NCBI RefSeq assembly: GCF_016907925.1
Contig: NZ_JAFBCZ010000043.1
Location: forward strand, 1-43,217
Reading direction: 5' to 3'
DNA from: Herpetosiphon giganteus
GTDB taxonomy: Bacteria > Chloroflexota > Chloroflexia > Chloroflexales > Herpetosiphonaceae
Length of the DNA stretch: 43,217 bases
Position 1 is the stretch's first letter; every line of letters begins with the position of its first letter. Positions 25,905-33,982 of this stretch are shown piece after piece. Under the pieces are notes generated by a model. The model did not search any database. It was not told the origin of the DNA and saw only the letters and a program-made list of their open reading frames with translations. Position numbers and translations under genes: made by a program.

Positions 25905-27290
25905 CTATGGGCGTAGCATTCGTTGAAGTTCGTGATCATAAATCTGGCCCAATGGAATGAGGAAGGTGCCTTGCTGGGCATTCCAAGCGATCATAGCACG
26001 TTCTGTCAACACAATAATATAGCCATCAATCCCATTTTGATCAACACGTTGATTGGGAATGTTGCGCAGCACATACTGTTGCATCGTTGCTTGCGACAGC
26101 CAGATTTCTTGGGTCAAAACGTTGCCAAATACCGCAAGAAAATGTTGCTCAGAGCCAAAACTTGCAATAACCCACTCGCGAATACCATTAACCAAAACAG
26201 TCTTTTCCCATGGGCGAATGGTTCCGGTGGGCAAGATTCCTGCTGCTTCCAAATCGTAGCCCATCCGCGTGCCCAATAAAGCGAGGGTAATTGGCCCAGC
26301 CTCAACCCGTTCATAATGAACATAGGTTCCTGGTAAAACAACTTTGGTTAGCTGTTGATCGTGCCAGCGAAAGGGTTGGCCAAGCACTTCGCCCCATTGC
26401 AGATAGTCGCGGCCAAAGGCCTTGCGCGCAGCGTTCAAATACGGCCCGCCAAGCCGATTCGCCACATAGGGCGCGGTTCGGGTAGCAAATTGATACCGCT
26501 GATGATCAACGATGCTGCCCGCTTCAGCACTGACCACAATCACGCTATTAAACCCCCGCAACCAGTCTGCAAAGGTATCCAGCGTAAGCGCAAATGGATA
26601 ACCAACTAAACCATCAAGAATAATGACTTGCTGCGGCGTATTTGGGTCGACAAAGACTGCGACCTCGTGATAGGGATAGAGCATCGTAACGGTTTCATTG
26701 GTTTCGGGAACAACAATGTTCCGTGCATTGCGCCTATACTCACGGGGGGTAATCCAAGCATGGGCGAATGAAGCATGTGGATTTTTCAGCAGCTGATCAA
26801 CGATACTTTGGGCGAAACTATAATCACGCTGATCTGGTTCGGCCATGAGCAGCAGTGCGTTATAGCCAAGCGCTTGATAGACTCCAATAAAGGCAGCGGC
26901 GGCAGCACCAAGATTATCGATCGAGAAGCGCTGATCTGAGCCATTTGGGCCTTTTAAGGTATAAAAACCTTCATAATAATCGCGTGGGCTTTGGGAAATC
27001 ATGGTGCGTGCAGTCGCATAGGCTGCGTCACCAGCTCCCCCAATATTTTGAATGCCATTTCTGAGCGCAATAAAATCACAATTACTATCGTTGCCTTGCA
27101 ATCGAATATCATATGTTTGCTGCATTGCCGATGGCGCTATACCAGGTGGTTGAAAGGTCGGGCCATAAATCGCTTGGCGTTTCACAAGGCTCAGATCGTT
27201 CAATTGAGCGGAATCAGGTTGTGGTGTTGCAGAAATATTCATGGTAATGGCAAGCCAGCAGATCAAGAATGCAGAAAATCGCATGAACAT
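25905..27290 (-). CDS. secreted protein with a C39-like (papain-fold) candidate domain
   Basis: This 461-residue exported protein has a signal peptide at about 1-21. The central part resembles the C39_2 papain-like fold: NDSNCDFIALRNGIQNIG (Cys71 as nucleophile), PHASFAHAWITP, then YHEVAVFVDP (His208) and VIILDGLVGYPFALTLDTFADWLRGFNSVIVVS with candidate Asp215 or Asp226. The C-terminal 190 residues are beta-rich and include KVVLPGTYVHYERVEAGP and repeated W-containing strands. Catalytic competence is not proven by sequence alone. The ATG at 27290 has AGGAGG five bases upstream. It sits nine bases before the L,D-transpeptidase gene, so a role in processing envelope proteins in that operon is plausible. 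Confidence 0.7.
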   Translation of the reverse strand: MFMRFSAFLICWLAITMNISATPQPDSAQLNDLSLVKRQAIYGPTFQPPGIAPSAMQQTYDIRLQGNDSNCDFIALRNGIQNIGGAGDAAYATARTMISQSPRDYYEGFYTLKGPNGSDQRFSIDNLGAAAAAFIGVYQALGYNALLLMAEPDQRDYSFAQSIVDQLLKNPHASFAHAWITPREYRRNARNIVVPETNETVTMLYPYHEVAVFVDPNTPQQVIILDGLVGYPFALTLDTFADWLRGFNSVIVVSAEAGSIVDHQRYQFATRTAPYVANRLGGPYLNAARKAFGRDYLQWGEVLGQPFRWHDQQLTKVVLPGTYVHYERVEAGPITLALLGTRMGYDLEAAGILPTGTIRPWEKTVLVNGIREWVIASFGSEQHFLAVFGNVLTQEIWLSQATMQQYVLRNIPNQRVDQNGIDGYIIVLTERAMIAWNAQQGTFLIPLGQIYDHELQRMLRP

Positions 27291-27343
27291 TGCACCCTCC
27301 TAGCGTAGTGATTCCAAAGCTCAGATCAGCAATGGAGAGTAAT

Positions 27344-27391
27344 GCAGCACAGCGCTGAATCAAGCAGCAGCTACCTTCAGCACTGTGCTGC
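27344..27391. other. 16-bp inverted repeat between two cistrons
   Basis: The arms GCAGCACAGCGCTGAA (27344-27359) and TTCAGCACTGTGCTGC (27376-27391) pair with one exception, which becomes a G-U pair in the minus-strand transcript. No U-tract follows, so a classical terminator is unlikely. An mRNA-stabilising or processing hairpin between the CAP gene and the C39-like gene is possible. Confidence 0.7.
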
Positions 27392-27400
27392 GAGCACTAT

Positions 27401-28384
27401 TTACTGGCGAGCAAACACTTGAGTCCAATAGTGAAAATATGGGCCATTAGCACATGTGCCATCATCAAAGCAAATATTGCCTTGATCGTTGGCTTGATAG
27501 TAGTAGCCAATCCCGGTTTGGGTAAAGTTGCAGTTTAAAATATTGGCCCGATGACCAGGACTATTCATCCAACTATTAACAGCTGCCTGTGGAGAGTTAT
27601 TACCAGCAGCAATATTCTCTCCCCATCTCACCCAAGGATAGCCTTGAGCAGTGATCCGTTGAGGAACAGTTGAGCCATTCGAACCAGTATGGCTAAAGAA
27701 GTTGTTAATCGCCATATCTTGGCTATGCAGCCAAGCAGCAGTTCGCAAGCGCGAATCAACCGTGAGTGCGCCACAACCAGCTTGAGCACGCTCTTGATTG
27801 ACCAAGGTTAGTACTTGGGCCTCAAAATCAGCTGGATTTGGGGTTGCCGTCGGTGTACGGGTTGGCGTGCGGGTACTCGTCGCGGTTGCCGTCGGCGTGC
27901 TGGTTGGCGTGCGGGTACTCGTCGCGGTTGCCGTTGGCGGTAGGTTGGTCGCAGTTACCGTCGGCGTGCGGGTTGGCGTGCGGGTATTCGTCGCAGTTGC
28001 CGTTGGCGTGCTGGTTGGCGTGTTGGTATTCGTTGCAGTTGCCAAGGGTGTGCGAGTTGGCGTTTGGGTGTTGGTCGCGGTTGGCGTAGGGTAGACTGGT
28101 GGCTGCGAATAGCCCAAGGTAAGCGGTAGCCAAACTCCTGGTAGGACTGTGGCCGCAGGAATGATAAAGCCACCGTTCAAGGTATAGACCCCACCATTCA
28201 GCTGGCCTGCATCTGGTTGGCCGATGCTACCGCTGAGCGCATACGCCCCACCCTGCGCACTACCACCACCAGCATCGATCGAAAACCAACGCAGATCATA
28301 ATTGGATGGTGCGGCGCGCAAAGAACTATAGCCAAGCAGCATTACGCCAATCAAACAGCATTTAAGCCAATGTTTCCGTAGCAT
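27401..28384 (-). CDS. secreted CAP domain protein on a Thr/Pro stalk
   Basis: This 327-residue exported protein has a signal peptide at 1-25. An N-terminal segment with [16 protein letters not shown] and [10 protein letters not shown] motifs comes first. Next is a Thr/Pro/Ala stalk (about 100-190) made of 14-residue [14 protein letters not shown]-like units, then a CAP domain (about 195-327) starting [19 protein letters not shown] and ending in the CAP signature HYWTQVF. A frame from 28390 begins with GTG too near AAAGGA; the ATG at 28384 is eight bases from it and is preferred. It lies 20 bases after the Gly-rich repeat protein gene and 110 bases before the C39-like gene. The stalk probably holds the CAP domain away from the cell surface. 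Confidence 0.87.
   Translation of the reverse strand: MLRKHWLKCCLIGVMLLGYSSLRAAPSNYDLRWFSIDAGGGSAQGGAYALSGSIGQPDAGQLNGGVYTLNGGFIIPAATVLPGVWLPLTLGYSQPPVYPTPTATNTQTPTRTPLATATNTNTPTSTPTATATNTRTPTRTPTVTATNLPPTATATSTRTPTSTPTATATSTRTPTRTPTATPNPADFEAQVLTLVNQERAQAGCGALTVDSRLRTAAWLHSQDMAINNFFSHTGSNGSTVPQRITAQGYPWVRWGENIAAGNNSPQAAVNSWMNSPGHRANILNCNFTQTGIGYYYQANDQGNICFDDGTCANGPYFHYWTQVFARQ
27835..28090. repeat. 42-bp tandem repeat in the CAP protein stalk
   Basis: The DNA of the Thr/Pro stalk consists of about six imperfect 42-bp units (core GTTGGCGTGCGGGT on the plus strand). Near-identical adjacent units at 27860-27930 indicate recent duplication, so stalk length may vary between strains. The repeat creates long open frames on the other strand that are not genes. 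Confidence 0.75.
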
Positions 28385-28404
28385 AATCACAATCCTTTAC
28401 ATCA

Positions 28405-30249
28405 CTAACGGCGTTCCAATTTACGCTGGAGTTCTTGCTCCAATTCCTGTGCTGGTGCCGCCGGAATATCGATGGTAGGAATGCTTGGTGGGTTCTTGAT
28501 CGTGCTGCGATAGCGGGCATCAACTCCTTTGGCTGCTTGTGCAGAGCTTTCAGGAGCCAAATAGGTTCCTTGCTCGGTTAATGGCTTGGTTACTTCTACT
28601 TGCAGCGGGTTGGCAACCGCATAAGGATCATGGCGAATGCCAGTAACTTGCCATGAAACTTTACTGCCAGCGATGCCGCCAGCAATCGTAAATTGGTTTT
28701 GCTTAATTTCGGCAGCAATATATAAACCTGGGCCGGGGGCATTGAGTGCAGTAAGTTGATAGCGGAAATCGCCATTCAGCGCTTCAAACCAATCAGGCAG
28801 GTTAACCACAGCTTTGCCATCGCGGTCAAGCACGGCTACGCCATCATAAATGGTCTTCATTGCATCGCTTTCGACCGAAGCATGTTGCAAATATTGGTTT
28901 GCAGGATCAAGTGGGTGATCGATGCGGAAATTTTTAACCGCAGCATTAATTGCCCCAGTCACATTAACTGAGCCATAGAACATGCCAGCATAGCCACTTT
29001 GGCTGCTCCCAACAATCCCATTGCCACTAATCGCAATCCCTTCAACCCCGCTGCCAGTGCCTGACCCATTTTGCTGGCCCTTAACAGCGGGATTACTGCT
29101 ACCAGTAAAGCCCCAAATGCTCGGATAATTACCGCCGCTTACCCCTATAATTCCACTGCCATTTTCGCTTTGGCCCCAAACTCCAGTATTATCGGTGCTA
29201 AATCCACGCATACCGCCATTCGGGCCAAAACCTTGCACCCCTACTTCTACCCCACTCACACCATTAACTCCATAATTATTTGAGCTATATCCATAAACGC
29301 CATTGCCTGAGGTGCTAAAGCCAAAAATCCCATTACTTGAGCCACTTGAACCAGAAACCCCACTACTTGAGCTACTCGAACCATAAACTCCATTACCGGT
29401 GCTACTATTGCCAGAAACCCCAGTCCCTGAGCTTGTGTTGCCAACCACACCATAACCACTGGTACTTAACCCCCAAACGCCATAGGCACCTGTTCCACCA
29501 TTAGCAATCCCATGAATGCCATTACCACCAGCATGGGTTGATTCACCAACAACCCCATCATAGCCAGAGCTAAGGCCATGCACCCCAATCCCAGTGCCAT
29601 TGTTGCGGCCATAGACCGCACTAGCAGATGTTGAGCTTGAGCCGGTGGTGCCATAAACCCCGTAGGTTTCATTGCTTTGGCTTGTGCCTTCGCCATAAAC
29701 CCCACTTGTCGCCCCGTATCCTACTAAGCCATTGCCGGACGTGCCAAGATTACTCGCAGTAAAGATTGAATTAACTGGTTCGGCGCTACGCACAACCGCG
29801 CCTGGCTTGAGGCTCAATGCATAGGGCGCTGCTGTAATCTTCTGACGGGGATTAAGCGCGGTATAGCTGCCAGTACCTGCCGGGCAGCGAACAGCAATAC
29901 CCAGCCAGCGGTCACCACCAGTAAACGCTTCGCCAAAAGGGCCACTTACGCCAGCATCAAGCTCAACACTAAACCGACCCTTTTGCACATTCACATTCAA
30001 TGCTGTCTGGGTCGAGCCAAGCTGGCTGCCGCCACTGGCAACACTATAGAGACTAAATTGAAAATCACACACATTATTAATCGCAGTGCCACTGCTAACC
30101 AACTCGCCTTGATAGGTAAATGTGCCAGCATACAACGTGGATGGCCCCGCTGGATTATTCGCCGATTGAGCGGTTGTCTGTTGGGTCGTGATTCCACCAA
30201 GCACAAAAATAACGAAGCCAAGCACGCCATATCCAATCCTTGAACGCAT
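28405..30249 (-). CDS. secreted Gly-rich repeat protein (beta-helix-like)
   Basis: This 614-residue exported protein has a signal peptide at about 1-28. The N-terminal domain (about 35-150) has the pattern TFTYQGELVSSGT, FQFSLYS, GRFSVELD, RWLGIAVR, and PRQKITAAPYAL, seen in many bacterial surface proteins. The middle (about 170-420) is built of some 20 short units of the type GxGVxGxSsxG or GVYGxS, suggesting a repetitive beta-solenoid. The C-terminal domain begins KNFRIDHPLDPANQYLQHAS and includes WFEALNGDFRYQLTAL, a conserved module in secreted proteins of unknown role; the last residues are a Glu/Arg helix. The ATG at 30249 has a perfect AGGAGG six bases upstream; a frame from 30276 is not preferred. 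It is likely an extracellular structural component. Confidence 0.85.
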   Translation of the reverse strand: MRSRIGYGVLGFVIFVLGGITTQQTTAQSANNPAGPSTLYAGTFTYQGELVSSGTAINNVCDFQFSLYSVASGGSQLGSTQTALNVNVQKGRFSVELDAGVSGPFGEAFTGGDRWLGIAVRCPAGTGSYTALNPRQKITAAPYALSLKPGAVVRSAEPVNSIFTASNLGTSGNGLVGYGATSGVYGEGTSQSNETYGVYGTTGSSSTSASAVYGRNNGTGIGVHGLSSGYDGVVGESTHAGGNGIHGIANGGTGAYGVWGLSTSGYGVVGNTSSGTGVSGNSSTGNGVYGSSSSSSGVSGSSGSSNGIFGFSTSGNGVYGYSSNNYGVNGVSGVEVGVQGFGPNGGMRGFSTDNTGVWGQSENGSGIIGVSGGNYPSIWGFTGSSNPAVKGQQNGSGTGSGVEGIAISGNGIVGSSQSGYAGMFYGSVNVTGAINAAVKNFRIDHPLDPANQYLQHASVESDAMKTIYDGVAVLDRDGKAVVNLPDWFEALNGDFRYQLTALNAPGPGLYIAAEIKQNQFTIAGGIAGSKVSWQVTGIRHDPYAVANPLQVEVTKPLTEQGTYLAPESSAQAAKGVDARYRSTIKNPPSIPTIDIPAAPAQELEQELQRKLERR

Positions 30250-30315
30250 AGCGACCTCCTCATGGTGTAGAATCATTGATGCACGAGAACCTTCCCCACT
30301 CAGATCTCACTCTAA

Positions 30316-30618
30316 TTAGGCGCAGCCAGCACCGGAAATAGTGCTATTGCCACTAACCGAGACTGTCGAGTAACTTCCAGCTACGCCTGAATACACCACC
30401 GTTGACATTCCACCACCAAGGTTTATATATTTAATAACAGGGCTAGCCGCCAAGCGATTGAATGTCACTTGCACGCTGCCGCTCCCACCAAGACTAACCC
30501 AAGCGCCATTGCCACATGAGGCGTAAATATTGGCACTGCCTGCGGCCCAAGTTGTGGTAGGCAGCATAGCTAAAACCAATAAACCTAAGCCAACCAATCG
30601 AATCAAACTGCTTTTCAT
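30316..30618 (-). CDS. small secreted protein, about 100 aa
   Basis: I do not recognise this protein. It has a signal peptide (about 1-25, cleavage near TWA-AG). The mature part of about 75 residues is rich in Gly, Ser and Val, beta-strand-like, with two Cys that could form a disulfide (ASCGNG and the C-terminal GAGCA). AGGAGG lies one base before an ATG at 30621 and four bases before the ATG at 30618; the second is preferred. It is the first gene of the co-directional secreted-protein run and lies 66 bases before the Gly-rich repeat protein, so it may be a structural subunit. Confidence 0.7.
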   Translation of the reverse strand: MKSSLIRLVGLGLLVLAMLPTTTWAAGSANIYASCGNGAWVSLGGSGSVQVTFNRLAASPVIKYINLGGGMSTVVYSGVAGSYSTVSVSGNSTISGAGCA

Positions 30619-30854
30619 CATTCCTCCTAGAACAATAACCAAAGTTTCATAGCTAATATGATGCGAAAGGCTTAGATTTTTTCAGTCGATACATAGCTTA
30701 AATATAGTGCGCCTGTCTGGACCGACTATAACAAAATAGGCCTCGATGGCATAGGCACAATCCATGGGGAGCTTAACACTCTTCATGAGGGGCTTTGGCT
30801 GATTAAAAAGACTTGATAGCTTTTTCAAGCAGGTTTATAAAAATTTGGTGAAAG

Positions 30855-30938
30855 GGGGTCGGGAGTCAGGAGTCGGAGGTCAGGGGTCAGGGGTCAGGGG
30901 TCAGGAGTCGGAGGTCAGGGGTCGGGGGTCAGGGGTCA
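30855..30938. repeat. heptamer array, 12 units of GGGGTCA type
   Basis: Twelve units in register alternate among GGGGTCA, GGGGTCG, GGAGTCA, GGAGTCG and GAGGTCA. Shorter runs of the same unit occur at 38751-38771 and, complemented, near 39043-39067. The 30619-31292 gap also holds a family A element and 9-bp repeats; the promoter of the secreted-protein operon should lie in 30619-30850 but I could not fix it. Confidence 0.85.
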
Positions 30939-30984
30939 GGCTATTGGCTATGTGTACTGGTTCATAGCATTAACAACCGCCTGC

Positions 30985-31112
30985 TCCCCTCACCCCAACC
31001 CCGCTCCCGTGGCGCGGGCGCGGGGCTTTAATGTCATGGTTTTTGTGCAATGTATCGGTAAAACGGGGACTCCCCTCGCCCGCGTTTAGTGGGAGCGGGA
31101 CTAGGGATTGGG
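30985..31112. repeat. family A palindromic element, copy 3
   Basis: The element starts CCCCTCACCCCAACCCCGC and ends AGCGGGACTAGGGATTGGGC; the right end is more diverged than in other copies. The inner blocks GCTCCCGTGGCGCGGGCGC and CTCCCCTCGCCCGCG match the family. Confidence 0.7.
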
Positions 31113-31135
31113 CTATAGTCTGATGGCTATAGGCT

Positions 31136-31280
31136 ATCGGGGATTTGTTGAAATGGCAATGGTCTGATAGCCCAAAGCCTAGAGCCAAAAGCCACATCCC
31201 CTTCGCGCGCTTCGCGTCCTTCGCGGTTTCGTCGCTTCGTGCTCTTCGTGGATCATGGATTGTGATCCACGAAGAACTCT
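31136..31280. repeat. heptamer (AGCCNNN) and nonamer (CTTCGNGNN) repeats
   Basis: At about 31165-31195 the units AGCCCAA, AGCCTAG, AGCCAAA, AGCCACA stay in a 7-bp phase. At 31200-31250 9-bp CTTCGCGNN and CTTCGTGNN units follow. The segment lies just downstream of the aldo/keto reductase gene. Confidence 0.55.
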
Positions 31281-31292
31281 AACCCCCAAGCT

Positions 31293-32279
31293 CTACCAAC
31301 GCTCATGCACCAACGGACGAATGAGGCGTTCGTAAATCGCCTGCGCCTCGGCCATCGTCGCTGCATCAAGCGGCGCAAGCGCGGCAGCATCGGCGTTGGC
31401 ACGCATTTGGGCTGGCGTTTTGGCCCCAGGAATCGCCGTCGTCACTGCATCGAACATTAAAATCCAGCGTAAGGCAAATTGGGCCATGCTGGCATCGATT
31501 GGCACTAAAGTGCGTAATTCCTCGACCGCTTGCAAACCAGTCGCATAATCCACGCCCGCAAAGGTTTCGCCTTGGTCGAAGGCTTCGCCATGGCGATTGT
31601 AATTGCGATGATCGTTGGCCTCGAAATTGGTAGCTGCCGTAATTTTGCCCGATAATAAGCCGCTGGCCAACGGCACCCGCGCCAAAATGCCAACTCGCTT
31701 GGCTTGCGCCGCAGCAAAAAACTGATCAATCGGCTTGTGGCGAAACAGATTGAAAATAATTTGCACGCTTTGCACATTGGGAAATTCAATTGCTGTCAGC
31801 GCTTCGTCAACTCGCTCGACGCTTACGCCGTAGTAGCGCACTTTACCAGCTCGCACCAAATCATCAAGCACTTCAAAAACTTCGGGCATGGCATAAACTT
31901 CACTTGGCGGGCAGTGGAGTTGCAGCAAATCTAGCGCTTCTGTATTGAGATTGTGCAAACTGCGTTCAACAAAGGCGGTTAAATTTTCGCGATTGTAGCC
32001 AGCAGCCGTATGCGGGTTCAAGCGTCGCCCAGCTTTGGTTGCCACAATAATCTCGCCTGGGCGTTCGCGCAGCACTTGGGCAATGAGGCGCTCAGAGTGG
32101 CCATCGCCATACACATCGGCGGTATCAATAAAATTCACGCCTGCATCAATGGCCGCATGAATCGTCGCCAGCGAGGTGGCATCGTCGGTTTTGCCCCACG
32201 CATCGCCGCCAATCGCCCACGCCCCAAAGCCGATCGATGAAATCTTCCAGCCAGTTCGGCCTAGTTCTCGATAATCCAT
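31293..32279 (-). CDS. aldo/keto reductase
   Basis: This cytoplasmic NADPH-dependent oxidoreductase has 328 residues and the (beta/alpha)8 AKR fold. The catalytic tetrad is visible: Asp52 (IDTADVYG), Tyr57, Lys82 (ATKAG) and His122 (LQLHCPP). The start MDYRELGRTGWKISSIGFG is typical of the YghZ/Tas-like AKR group. The ATG at 32279 follows GAGGAG by six bases; a longer frame from 32324 would overlap the neighbouring gene and is rejected. The substrate cannot be deduced. It is 34 bases downstream of the small membrane-anchored protein gene and probably co-transcribed. Confidence 0.9.
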   Translation of the reverse strand: MDYRELGRTGWKISSIGFGAWAIGGDAWGKTDDATSLATIHAAIDAGVNFIDTADVYGDGHSERLIAQVLRERPGEIIVATKAGRRLNPHTAAGYNRENLTAFVERSLHNLNTEALDLLQLHCPPSEVYAMPEVFEVLDDLVRAGKVRYYGVSVERVDEALTAIEFPNVQSVQIIFNLFRHKPIDQFFAAAQAKRVGILARVPLASGLLSGKITAATNFEANDHRNYNRHGEAFDQGETFAGVDYATGLQAVEELRTLVPIDASMAQFALRWILMFDAVTTAIPGAKTPAQMRANADAAALAPLDAATMAEAQAIYERLIRPLVHERW

Positions 32280-32313
32280 AGAAACTCCTCGAATTGCTAG
32301 GTGTAGCTCGTGA

Positions 32314-32676
32314 TTATTGCTCAATTCGTTGCAGCAGGTGGGTTTGCATTACGCCTTGCTGGTTCAACATGACTAAGCTCAGCTGCTCGGCACTCAAGGC
32401 ATAGGTCGCGGTTTGTTGCTTGCCATCAGCGCTGGTTAAGCGCAATTCGGTCGCACTCAACACGTCGTAGCGCAGCGGCTCGCTCGCTAAGCCAGTGACC
32501 ATGCCATCGGACTGAAACTCCACTACTTGGCTGGCCATTTGCCAACGCCCTTGCACCGTCGGCGCATCATTGGCAAATAAATGCCACACGCCCCAAATGA
32601 GCAAGCCAAGCACGACCAACGTCAAAACACTATAAATTGTGCGAATCGAACGCACTCGCGGCGCTAAAATTGTCAT
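32314..32676 (-). CDS. small membrane-anchored protein, 120 aa
   Basis: This has one N-terminal hydrophobic helix (about 14-35, TIYSVLTLVVLGLLIWGVWHLF), then a beta-rich outer domain of about 80 residues. GRWQMASQVVEFQSDGMVTG, YDVLSATELRLTSADGKQQTATYAL and LSLVMLNQQGVMQTHLLQRI are the visible strands. The pattern resembles small lipocalin-like lipid or ligand-binding barrels, but this is only a resemblance. The ATG at 32676 has GAGGT upstream; a frame from 32799 runs through repeat DNA and is rejected. Confidence 0.75.
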   Translation of the reverse strand: MTILAPRVRSIRTIYSVLTLVVLGLLIWGVWHLFANDAPTVQGRWQMASQVVEFQSDGMVTGLASEPLRYDVLSATELRLTSADGKQQTATYALSAEQLSLVMLNQQGVMQTHLLQRIEQ

Positions 32677-32741
32677 ACTGACCTCGAAGTTAATCCGCTG
32701 CCATTTTAGCAGCAAGTTGCGGTTCATGATCCAGCAATTGA

Positions 32742-32834
32742 TCCACGAAGGACACGAAGCCACACGAAGCACGGAAACCGCGAAGGGCGCGAAGAACACG
32801 AAGGACGTTTTTTAGCCACAGATTGACACAGATT
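32742..32834 (+). repeat. 93-bp direct repeat, left copy
   Basis: This copy matches 33481-33573 over its full 93-bp length with about ten differences. It starts with 9-bp CACGAAGNN units, passes GGAAACCGCGAAGGGCGCGA and ends GCCACAGATTGACACAGATT. The two copies flank the lipoprotein gene at 32966. The remaining 130 bases up to that gene hold a GTTCT-TGCT-AGAAC palindrome near 32928-32941. Confidence 0.85.
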
Positions 32835-32965
32835 ATTATTTTTCATCGCCCATAGCCCACAGCTCATCGCCCCCGATTACTTATTAATTCACTTTAGCGG
32901 CTTGGAACAAATACTTTAGCCTGCACGTTCTTGCTAGAACTAGGCTAGCTTACAAGGAGCAATCG

Positions 32966-33460
32966 ATGAGTAGATTTGGATGGATATTGATTTTAATCCT
33001 AACGTCTGGATGCAGCATTAACGCAGCGAGTAATGCTCCAACACCGATTCCAACCCACACCGCAACCGTCTCTTCCGACTGGATTAGTATTAATATGATC
33101 GGTTATGAGCTAACGTGCTTGAATGATCCAACAGTATCGATTCAAACCGCTGATGGTTGGAAACAGGTAGAATATTTTATTATGCAACCTCATTATCTTG
33201 ATGGTCAATTTGAATGGGTTGCCGCAATGTGCGATTATGTTGTATGCAACCGAATATCTGAACAGAGCATTCGTTTACCGCTCTATGAGTACATTGGCCA
33301 GCGTTCATACTTGCTTGATCGTGAAGGCGCAATCCATATGATTCCAGCCTACAAGACAGTTCTCCCGCCTCAAACCCTTAGCTTGAGCGGAAGCTATTTT
33401 CTTGACCAAGATTGTACCCAACAGCAAACTTATAGCACAACTATCGATCTCTCAAAGTAA
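32966..33460 (+). CDS. small lipoprotein, 164 aa
   Basis: I do not recognise the family. The signal peptide ends in a TSGC lipobox at about residues 13-16, so the protein is lipid-anchored outside. A short Thr/Pro linker leads to a beta-rich domain with several aromatics (WKQVEYFIMQPHYLDGQFEWV) and five Cys residues after the lipobox, so disulfides are possible. The AAGGAG site seven bases before the ATG is good. The gene stands alone between two 93-bp direct repeats and is a plausible gain/loss cassette. Confidence 0.75.
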   Translation: MSRFGWILILILTSGCSINAASNAPTPIPTHTATVSSDWISINMIGYELTCLNDPTVSIQTADGWKQVEYFIMQPHYLDGQFEWVAAMCDYVVCNRISEQSIRLPLYEYIGQRSYLLDREGAIHMIPAYKTVLPPQTLSLSGSYFLDQDCTQQQTYSTTIDLSK

Positions 33461-33480
33461 ATACGATCCTTAATTAATAA

Positions 33481-33573
33481 TCTACGAAGGATACGAAGCC
33501 ACACGAAGAACGGAAACCGCGAAGGGCGCGAAGAGTGCGAAGGACGTTTTTTCGCCACAGATTGGTACAGATT
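33481..33573 (+). repeat. 93-bp direct repeat, right copy
   Basis: This is the partner of 32742-32834 in the same orientation. It begins 20 bases after the lipoprotein stop codon. It forms part of the repeat-filled 33461-33982 gap. Confidence 0.85.
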
Positions 33574-33581
33574 GGATTGAT

Positions 33582-33688
33582 CCCCTCACCCCCTAGCCCT
33601 CTCTCGCGCCCGCGAGGCGAGGGGGAACCGCGCGGTTAGTGCTCCCCCTCTCCCGCGTTCAGTGGGAGCAGGGCTGGGGGTGAGGGAA
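33582..33688. repeat. family A palindromic element, copy 4
   Basis: The left end CCCCTCACCCCCTAGCCC pairs with the right end GGGCTGGGGGTGAGGG. The inner blocks CTCTCGCGCCCGCGAGGCGAG and CTCCCCCTCTCCCGCGTTCA are shared with copies 2 and 6. Confidence 0.8.
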
Positions 33689-33786
33689 TGAACCTGCTAG
33701 CCCAAAGCCTCATCTGCTCTTCACCGCTGCGGTAACATTTCCTGATCCCTATTTGTGCCCTTCGTGCTCTTCGTGGTTAAGACAGC

Positions 33787-33911
33787 TTTTTGCCTTTTGC
33801 CTTTTGCCTTTTGCCTTTTGCCTTTTGCTTTTTGCCTTTTGCTTTTTGCCTTTTGCTTTTTGCCTTTTGCCTTCTGACTTCTGACTTCTGACTTTGCTCT
33901 ATGCTCTATGT
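33787..33911 (+). repeat. heptamer array (TTTTGCC, TTCTGAC, TATGCTC) before the R-M gene
   Basis: About twelve T-rich units (TTTTGCC, or 6+8-bp pairs that keep a 14-bp sum) fill 33787-33871. Three TTCTGAC units (33872-33892) and TTTGCTC, TATGCTC, TATGTTC (to 33911) continue in a near-7-bp phase. A further TTTTTGCC follows at 33914 and overlaps the predicted -35 region of the restriction-modification gene. Confidence 0.88.
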
Positions 33912-33916
33912 TCTTT

Positions 33917-33945
33917 TTGCCTTCTCCATGCTTCTCGCGTACAAT
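33917..33945 (+). promoter_or_regulatory. candidate promoter of the R-M gene
   Basis: TTGCCT (33917-33922) and TACAAT (33940-33945) are separated by 17 bp, a sigma-70-like arrangement 38 bases before the start codon. The -35 hexamer is part of the last TTTTTGCC repeat-like unit. Confidence 0.45.
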
Positions 33946-33982
33946 AGTGCTACTTTTTCCGCTGTGTGTGAGGGTAGAACCA

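Noticed and set aside
27798-28094. Plus-strand Val/Gly-rich frame opposite the CAP protein stalk
   Set aside because: It arises from the 42-bp tandem repeats of the real minus-strand gene and has no start signal or family resemblance.
33908-33982. Longer N-terminus for the R-M enzyme
   Set aside because: The 25 extra residues come from repeat and promoter DNA; the ATG at 33983 has GAGGG upstream and begins a typical soluble domain.
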